64,000 nucleotides of DNA from contig JACCLO010000006.1 of assembly GCA_029448655.1 (NCBI GenBank), positions 1,612,001 through 1,676,000 on the forward strand, given 5' to 3'. Positions 57,966 through 64,000 of the stretch are shown piece after piece. Position numbers and translations under genes: made by a program. The first letter of the stretch is position 1, and each line of letters begins with the position of its first letter. The notes below the pieces were generated by a model. The model ran no database searches. It saw nothing but the letters and a program-made list of their open reading frames with translations, and was not told the DNA's origin. The DNA is from Wolfiporia cocos (lineage: Eukaryota > Basidiomycota > Agaricomycetes > Polyporales > Phaeolaceae).

Positions 57966-59410
57966 ATGGCTGCAAGCATAATGCGCCACGCCTTTCAGAT
58001 GAACTGTGCAGCACGCGCACTCCGACGGAGCCTCGCCACGGGCAGTGCGCCGCGATGGCACTCCTCCCTCCTCCCCCGCCGCCTCCCATGCCGCTCCTTC
58101 ACGCAGCCCGCGACGCCCCCGCCCGCCGGGGACTCCGAGGCCAAACCAAAGCCCAAGGCGTCCACGCCCCTCCGCCGCGCCGCCTCCGCCTCCCTGCCGA
58201 TCCGCTCGAACCCGACCCCGACGCGCAGCTCGATCAAGCCCGTCTCCACGCTCGCGACCGCGGAGCGGTACAACCTCGCCGCGCTGCGCGAGCACCTACC
58301 CGAGGGCTCGCTGCGCCTGCACGACGCGTACTGGGTCCCGCACTGGGCCGCGGGCGCGGACGGCCCGGAGGGCGAGGTCTTTGTCTTCGGGAACGGCAGC
58401 TTCGTCTGCTGGGGCCTCGGCGAGGAGCACGCGCGCGCGTTCGCGCAGTCGGTGCTCGCGCGGTCAAAGGCGGAGGTCGGCGCGCTCCCCGACCCGGAGA
58501 CGGAGGATCTCGAGTTCGTCATGGACCCTGCGGAGTGCGTCTCTGCCCGCCGTCTACGCGTGGCCCTCTGATCCCTGACCAGCGCGCCTCTGACGTAGAC
58601 ATACCCGGCTGCAGGGCGACCTGATCATCCTGGGCGAGAGCCCGAAACTGAATTCGGACGACACGATGCCCGCCAGCCTGCCGCCCTCGCTCTTCCCTCA
58701 GGACACGCTCCTCGCGCGCTACGCGTTCTCGCAGGCGCTTTCGCGCTCTACCGCGCTCTCCGCGCTGGAGGTGTCCCTGGACAAGTACCTCTCGAGCGTC
58801 GCGCAGCTTCCGGACACGCTGCAGCGCACGGGCGAGCCGGGGCTCAGCCGCCGCGCGCTCGTCATGAAGCTCGGCGAGCTGCTCAAGTTCCGCCAGGGCC
58901 TCAACCTGAACCGGGAGAATTTTTCCGACACTCCGGACTTTTACTGGGCGGAGCCTACGCTTGAAAGTAGGCTGTCCGCGCTCTGTGTCGTGCGCGAGTT
59001 CTGAACGCGTCGTGCAGATTACTTCCACTCGCTGAGCAGTGCGCTCGAAATGCGGGCTCGCACGCGGTCCGTGAATGACAAGATCACATATGCGGCAGAG
59101 GTCCGTGCCTTCCCGCTCGTCTTCCCGCCTGTCTTCTTGCTCTGCAGGCAGTGTTGACGCTCGTGGTACCAGATGCAATCCGTACTTCGAGAATTGCTCA
59201 CGACGCGATCGGCGCATAGTATGGAGCTGATAATTATCGTACTCATCGCCGTCGAGGTTGTCATTGTACGTACCTCTCTATTTCTACTTGATGTGCTTGG
59301 CTCACCCCAAGGGCTGGGAACTTCAGTGCCTTATCCGTGATGGACCCGAGCTCTGGCAAATGGTCACCAGCAAGGAGAATAAGCAGGCCCCGCCTCTCCG
59401 CAAGCATTGA
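57966..59410 (+). CDS. DUF155 / RMND1-like mitochondrial inner-membrane protein
   Basis: Homologue of RMND1 and the yeast RMD1/SIF family, needed for mitochondrial translation or respiratory maintenance. Exons 57966-58538, 58615-58966, 59018-59100, 59173-59265, 59327-59410; 394 residues. The N-terminus is Arg/Ser-rich without acids, as in a presequence. The DUF155 domain runs from VFVFGNGSFVCWGLGEE (~140) through GDLIILGESPKLNSDD, FPQDTLLARYAFSQALSRS, LEVSLDKYL and LGELLKFRQGLNLN to the YFHSLSSALEMRART segment. MELIIIVLIAVEVVI is the C-terminal transmembrane anchor, followed by RDGPELW. The first donor (TGC/GTCTCT) is chosen for frame and is the weakest junction. The third intron must end before ATGCAATCC to keep homology. 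Confidence 0.85.
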
Positions 59411-59797
59411 CGTATCTTTGCATAATTTACCTTCTAGTGTCTGCCCCGCTTTCCGCATTTCTCTCGTTGCATAATCTCTTGTACCCATCTTGATTAGTGT
59501 TCATGCATCCCGCCCATATTAAAACAGCTGTCCACCCCGCTCAATCCATTGTGCTGCATCCAATCCATGTATCATTCTGCTGTAGCTAGAGGTCTAGAAA
59601 AACTTTTCCTGGAGTGCTGCTGTTATTGAAGGCAATATAAATCGCCTGAATCGGCGTCGTAAGATGAAGATCCAGCATTACCAAGATGTAAGCATATACT
59701 ACTTTTCGTTTGCGTCAATATGCGACCCAGGGTAGGAGCGGGACGCGCGCCGCATCTACGCAGAGAGGCACCCGCATCCGCCACCACACGCTACGCC
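59411..59797. other. Convergent 3' region
   Basis: 387 bases between converging stops of the DUF155 gene and ACL4; AT-rich in the middle. No gene or repeat recognised. Confidence 0.45.
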
Positions 59798-61154
59798 CTA
59801 CGACATCTCCACATCTCCATCCTCGTCGTCGCTGCCCTCGACGTCCTCCCAGCCGTCCGCATCTCCCTCGTCCTCGTCCTCCTCCGGCGACGGCTGGACG
59901 CCCAGCGCCTGCAGCTTCGCAATGAGCTCCCTAGCATGCTCGAGCAGCGGCTGGTCCGGGTGCTCCTGGTTCACATGGAGCTGCAACACACATCAGCACA
60001 CACCCCACCGGCAAAGGCGCCGCGACGCACCGTCTGGCACGTCTCGAGGCAGTCGCGCGCGTCGCGCGCGAGCTCGCCCCACGCGAGCCCGTCGAGCGCG
60101 CCGCCGGCCTCCTGCGCATGCTCCGCCATGAGGAAGAAGCACCAGCCCTCGAGGTACCACGCCTCGACCTCCTGGTCGTCCGACGCCATCACGCCCTGCA
60201 GCACGAGCAGCGCGGGCGTGTACAGCGCGAGCTCGAGGAACAGCTTCACCAGCGCGATGCGCGCGGATATCGGCGGCATGCGCGCGTCGTCTGCGCGCGT
60301 GCGATCAGAGGGGCAGGGAGGGAAGGGGGAAGGGCGGCGCACCGGGGTCGAGGTCCTTCCATGCGGTCCACGCCTGCTCCAGGCAGACCTTGGCGTCGTC
60401 GGGCCTTGACTGCGAAAGCCGCACGGACGCGAGCGTCTGCAGTGCCTCTGCGTTTCCGGGGTCGGTGTCGAGCGCTGTTTTTAGCAGCTCCTCGCACTTT
60501 ACGTCGGCCCCTGGAAGGAAGCTGATGCACACTGAGCTGAGATTCATAGAGGATCGCTGTCGGGCACGCACCATAGATCATATGAGGGGTCCATGTAGAG
60601 CTCGACCATGCTGATCAGCGTTCGTACGATCGTCTGCTTGAGTTCTGTTTCGTCGCTAGTGGAAGTCGCAGTATCCACCGCGCGCTCCTTGCCCTTCAGC
60701 TGCGCGACCAGGACCTCGTAGGCCCCTTCGTAGTATGAGAACGCCTGTTGTGGGTCATCGCTCAGTTGAGCGAGGTAGAGGTACGCAGACGGGAGAGGTG
60801 GCGATGCGGCGGAGGGCGAGGGGGGTATGAGTGTTTCGAACGTCTAAACAATACGGCTCAGCTTTTCACGATTTAGCCACCCTGATAGAGTTCGCTGAAT
60901 GCACATACAGACTTTGCAGAGTCGAGATCGCCTGTCTCGAGCTGGATAACTCCGAGAAGCTCTCGCGCTTGGATGTGGTGTTGCTCGCGCTCAAGGACAC
61001 GGTTCACAAAGCGCTGCGCGAGCTCATAGTCGCACTGATCCACCAGGGATTGGGCCTTTTCTATGAGAGCCACGATAGATGGGGGCGCGGTAGACGTTCC
61101 CTCGGCAGATATAGCAGGCGCTGTCTTTTTCGACTTTGTCTTTGCGCGAACCAT
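59798..61154 (-). CDS. ACL4: TPR protein, assembly chaperone of Rpl4 (ACL4)
   Basis: Dedicated chaperone that holds ribosomal protein Rpl4 until incorporation into pre-60S particles. Exons 61154-60909, 60843-60572, 60521-60343, 60290-60031, 59980-59798; 379 residues. A basic N-terminus (MVRAKTKSKK) is followed by TPR helices: ALIEKAQSLVDQCDYELAQRFVNRVL, LSDDPQQAFSYYEGAYEVL, CEELLKTALDTDPGNAEALQTLASV, IALVKLFLELALYTPALLVLQG. The C-terminus is very acidic (EEDEDEGDADGWEDVEGSDDEDGD), typical of Acl4. Gene order and length fit. The acceptor of exon 3 (GCATCAG/CTTCC) is chosen by frame; other junctions are canonical. Confidence 0.85.
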
Positions 61155-61417
61155 AGCGTGTAGTATAACAAAACAGACAACGACGAAGTCAAGCAGCAAG
61201 AAGTGCTCTCGCAAAAGGTGTGAGCGGATCTGGATTAGCGCTACCGATCGTCCGGCAGCATCAGAAATGATCGGCCACAGCCGAGTGATGGCAGCACGGG
61301 CACCCAAATGAGGCAGCTGCAGCGGCTGTGGCGTGCGGCCTTTGGCCTCTAACTACCAACTCGCCGCATCGAACACCACAAATTTTGGTTGAAAATCATA
61401 GAGGCACTCGCATTGCC

Positions 61418-62644
61418 ATGGATGATGCGCTATTTCTTGAACGGCTGGAGACCGTTTTGGACAAGAGCCTGCACGATCTCCGCGCTTTCGCCGACCGGGA
61501 ACATCGTCCATTCGAGGAGGTGCGTCCACGGGAAACCACAAAGCCGAAAGCCCTTCCATGAGACTCTAGGTGCGAGAACGCGCTGCAGAGTGGCACTGCA
61601 AATACTTGCTGTCCCGGCCCTCCACGGGCCCTAGCTCAGACCTACGGGAACACAGTGAGTGGCTCAATTGCACACTACTGCATTATACCAACCAGCGGTA
61701 TGCATATCGCAAGTAACGAGCACCCTTAAACACACGTCCCAAACTCTCGAGACTCTCCACTCTGCGGCAGGGATGCACTCCTTCTTCCTCGTCGTAAACC
61801 CAGCCAACCCCACAGACGACGGCTTCCTGGGCGGGACGGTGCAGGGGCGCGAGTTCTGGCGCGGCTACAGAGGGTGTGGCGTCGCGGGCGCGCGAGCATT
61901 CAAGGCGCACTGCCTCCGCGCGGCCGAGCAGCAAACACGCTCGGCCGCGTCCGGCAGCGGCGGCGGGCCAGGCGGCGGCGGCGTCGCGCCCCCGCTCACG
62001 AGCGTCCCGCCGCTGAAGAAGGGCCCCGCGGGGTCGCTGAAGGCCGAAGTGTACGCCCGCGTGCGCGAAGCGCTGAGGTGAGCGCGCCTGTGCCGTGTCA
62101 TGCGTCCGTGCAGGGCCGCGGCTGACCGCCAGGGCCGCGTCGGGCGTGCGCAACGCGGACATGAAGTGGAGGGACCACTCGCGCCTCGAGGCGTACGGCG
62201 TGCGCGTCGTCGGCTGGCCCGAGGCAGTCCCCGCGCGGAACCCGTCCGAGCTCTCCGTCGAGCAGAACAGACAGGTGCTCGAGGCGCTTAAGAGCGGGCG
62301 GATGTCGTTCGTGCGCATGGCCCCGGAAACGACTCCGCCGCTGGACCCGGCGCTGAGAGACGAGTCACTCGATTTGTCGTGGGCATATAACGACCCCTAC
62401 GAGGAAATCCTTGCGGTGAGCGTTGCGAGATGTGCACCTATTGTCCAGCTGAATTCACCGTTTGTAGCAGAATGGTAATTTTAACACGTCCTACGTATTT
62501 GAAACCCATGATCCTGGACCCGCAGTAGCAGGTTCAAACACCGCAGATTTGTCCATGCAGACCTACCACAGTCCATATATCACTCCCGGTCATTCAGATC
62601 TGCCCTCTGCAGCGTCGCAACAGAAAAGACGCAGACTCTCATGA
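61418..62644 (+). CDS. Hypothetical protein, unrecognised family
   Basis: Exons 61418-61519, 61570-61654, 61771-62077, 62133-62415, 62471-62644; 316 residues. I do not recognise the family. Visible: an N-terminal helix (DDALFLERLETVLDKSLHDLRAF), a hydrophobic strand MHSFFLVVNPANPTDDGFLGG, a glycine-rich run (SGSGGGPGGGG), DMKWRDHSRLEAYGVRVVGWP, NPSELSVEQNRQVLEALKSG, WAYNDPYEE, and the tail QQKRRRLS, which looks like a nuclear localisation signal. The 116-base intron before exon 3 is long for this window and could hide another small exon. It starts 263 bases from the divergent ACL4 gene. Confidence 0.65.
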
Positions 62645-62805
62645 ATATAATCACAGCCTATATATACAGTGCATCTATGATGCATGCCGCAGCAATGTAC
62701 ACTAAAAATACATTCTCCATCAATAAAATAGCATGTGCGCGTCATCTGCCCGCAGCGACGTAATAATAAAGACCCTCGCCACGTTCCTTGACGGAGTCGG
62801 CCGGC

Positions 62806-64000
62806 TCAACACGCAGCACTCGCTACCATCGCACTGAATCTGATCACGCCCCTCTTGTTCAGACTTGACATACGGCTATGCACCTGGTCCAGGCGCGTCC
62901 ACGCCAAGACGTGGCTCTGCTCCTCCACCTCGAAGCACACCTCCCTCAGGCCCGCGAAGCGCGGTTGCGCGAGCACAACATCCAGCCCCTCGAGGTTGAG
63001 CGCCTGCAGGTCGTCCGCGGCGAGCGTGAACGTGATGGAACGCAAGCGCGGAGACGCCGCAGTGCTGAGCAGAAGGACGATCCACGAGAAGGACGGCCGG
63101 CAAGCGGGCTGGGTGAGCAGGCGGTGGCGCGTGCTGCAGATGAGGTGCAGGTGGCGCAGGCCCGTGCAGGGCGCGAGGTCGAGGTGCGTCGCCTGCAGCG
63201 CGTCTGCGTGCAGGTGCGGTGAGCATACATTACGCGCAAGCCGGCATATCGCGCGCACGCACCTGTGGGGTCGCGTGTCTCCAGGAAGCCGATCTTGAGG
63301 CGCTCGAGCGCGGGCCCGGCGGCGTGCAGGAGATCGCGCACCGCGGACGCGTGGCCCTGGCCGGAGATCATGCACTCGAGCGACGCGAGCGCGGCGATGG
63401 ACGGCGCGGCGTGCGCGAGCACCCACGCGACGACCTGCGCGAAGTCGACCCTGCGCGAGACCTCGAGGCGGCGCAGGCGCGGGAACGGCGCGTGCGGCGT
63501 GTGCGCGGGCGCGCGGCTGCGCGGGATCCACTGCACCGCGAGCAGGCGGAGCGTGTCGAGCGCGGGGAACGCGCGCAGGAAGTCGATGAGGTCCGCGAAG
63601 GACGGCGCCTTGCACCCGTCGAGCGTCAGCGCGGTGATGCCGCGCAGGTGCGGGAGGAGGACTTGCGCCGCGGCGCTGCTGACCGTGAACCCGACGAGTC
63701 GGAGGGACTCGACATGCAGGAGGGGCGGGGTCGTTGGCAGAAAGACACGCTGCAGCCAGCCTACCGTGTCGTGCACCTCTGTGCGCCGCTGTGGGACAGG
63801 GCCGAGTGTCGGCCAGGGGAGATGCGAGGTGGCCTCCCACCATGCGCAGATGACGTGCGTATCGGATATTTCGATCTCGCGGATGTAATTCGCAATCGCG
63901 GGCGTAGAGCGTACGAGAAGGGAGAAGGCATCGCTTGTGTGCCCATGTTCGATAGAGATTTTGCGGAAGAGATGGTGGCGCGACCTAGGTAGCCATGCGC
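62806..64000 (-). CDS. F-box/LRR-type protein, N-terminus outside the window
   Basis: C-terminal part of a basidiomycete F-box-like protein with leucine-rich repeats. Exons: (open) 64000-63263 and 63203-62806. The sequence enters at WLPRSRHHLFRKISIEHG, the usual region just after an F-box. It continues with irregular leucine-rich units, for example LLHVESLRLVGFTV, LRGITALTLDGCKAPSF and FPRLRRLEVSRRVDF, then LERLKIGFLETRDPTG, ATHLDLAPCTGLRHLHLIC and LRSITFTLAADDLQALNLEGL. The F-box itself would lie beyond the window end. Such genes are numerous and fast-evolving in Agaricomycetes and probably act as substrate adaptors of SCF ubiquitin ligases. That is family knowledge, not shown here. Confidence 0.75.

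Noticed and set aside
62874..63992. Plus-strand frames of 257 and 207 codons opposite the F-box gene
   Set aside because: Arg/Glu-rich complements of leucine-rich repeat codons; no domain.

Overview
The window is nuclear DNA of a filamentous basidiomycete, most likely an Agaricomycete (mushroom or bracket fungus). Genes are densely packed on both strands and broken by many 45-75 base introns with GT..AG borders. It encodes an AA14 lytic polysaccharide monooxygenase (so far a wood-decay basidiomycete family), a DUF6535 membrane protein and an F-box/LRR protein, all of which fit. Exon borders were placed by eye. For every complete gene the spliced lengths sum to a whole number of codons, which supports most junctions. 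I saw no tRNA, rRNA, CRISPR array or intact transposon.

Layout. 1-2.2 kb: 5' part of an ataxin-2/PBP1 gene (-). 4.0-6.6 kb: DUF6535 membrane protein (-). 7.7-11 kb: Gln/Pro-rich nuclear orphan (-). 11.4-14 kb: COX11 (-), divergent from a spliceosomal J-protein (+). 14.2-19.1 kb: RMI1 (-), divergent from carnitine acyltransferase (+). 19.3-28.6 kb: three head-to-tail paralogues of an unusual UPF1-like SF1 helicase (-). 29.2-30.9 kb: PAM18/TIM14 and the eEF1A methyltransferase EFM4 (+). 30.9-35.9 kb: SGD1/NOM1 (-), divergent from RNase H2 subunit A (+). 36.9-38.4 kb: AA14 LPMO (+). 38.7-41.4 kb: divergent beta-tubulin in 25 exons (+). 42-43.8 kb: DUF1479 oxygenase-like protein (+). 44-49.6 kb: cyanase, SDHAF3 and VCX1 (-). 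50-50.5 kb: COX4 (+). 53-54.4 kb: seven-TM-type membrane protein (+). 54.8-59.4 kb: SNU66/SART1 (-), divergent from an RMND1/DUF155 protein (+). 59.8-62.6 kb: ACL4 (-) and an orphan (+). 62.8-64 kb: F-box/LRR protein (-), cut by the window end.

Most genes are conserved housekeeping functions: mitochondrial (COX11, COX4, SDHAF3, PAM18, RMND1-like, and carnitine acyltransferase shared with peroxisomes), RNA and ribosome (PBP1, SPF31, SNU66, SGD1, ACL4, EFM4) and genome maintenance (RMI1, RNH201). They form no single pathway. Several sit as divergent pairs over 200-600 bases of shared upstream DNA.

The accessory part is the helicase array. All three copies share the same eight-exon plan. Each joins an N-terminal region that resembles a catalytically dead DEDD (RNase D/DnaQ-like) exonuclease fold to a complete UPF1-type helicase. 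The downstream copy has a helicase half that is AT-rich and strongly CpG-depleted, with a sharp boundary near 21.0 kb. This array is the best candidate for an undescribed system. The beta-tubulin paralogue, with 6-, 9- and 12-base exons and substitutions in the benzimidazole pocket, is the second.
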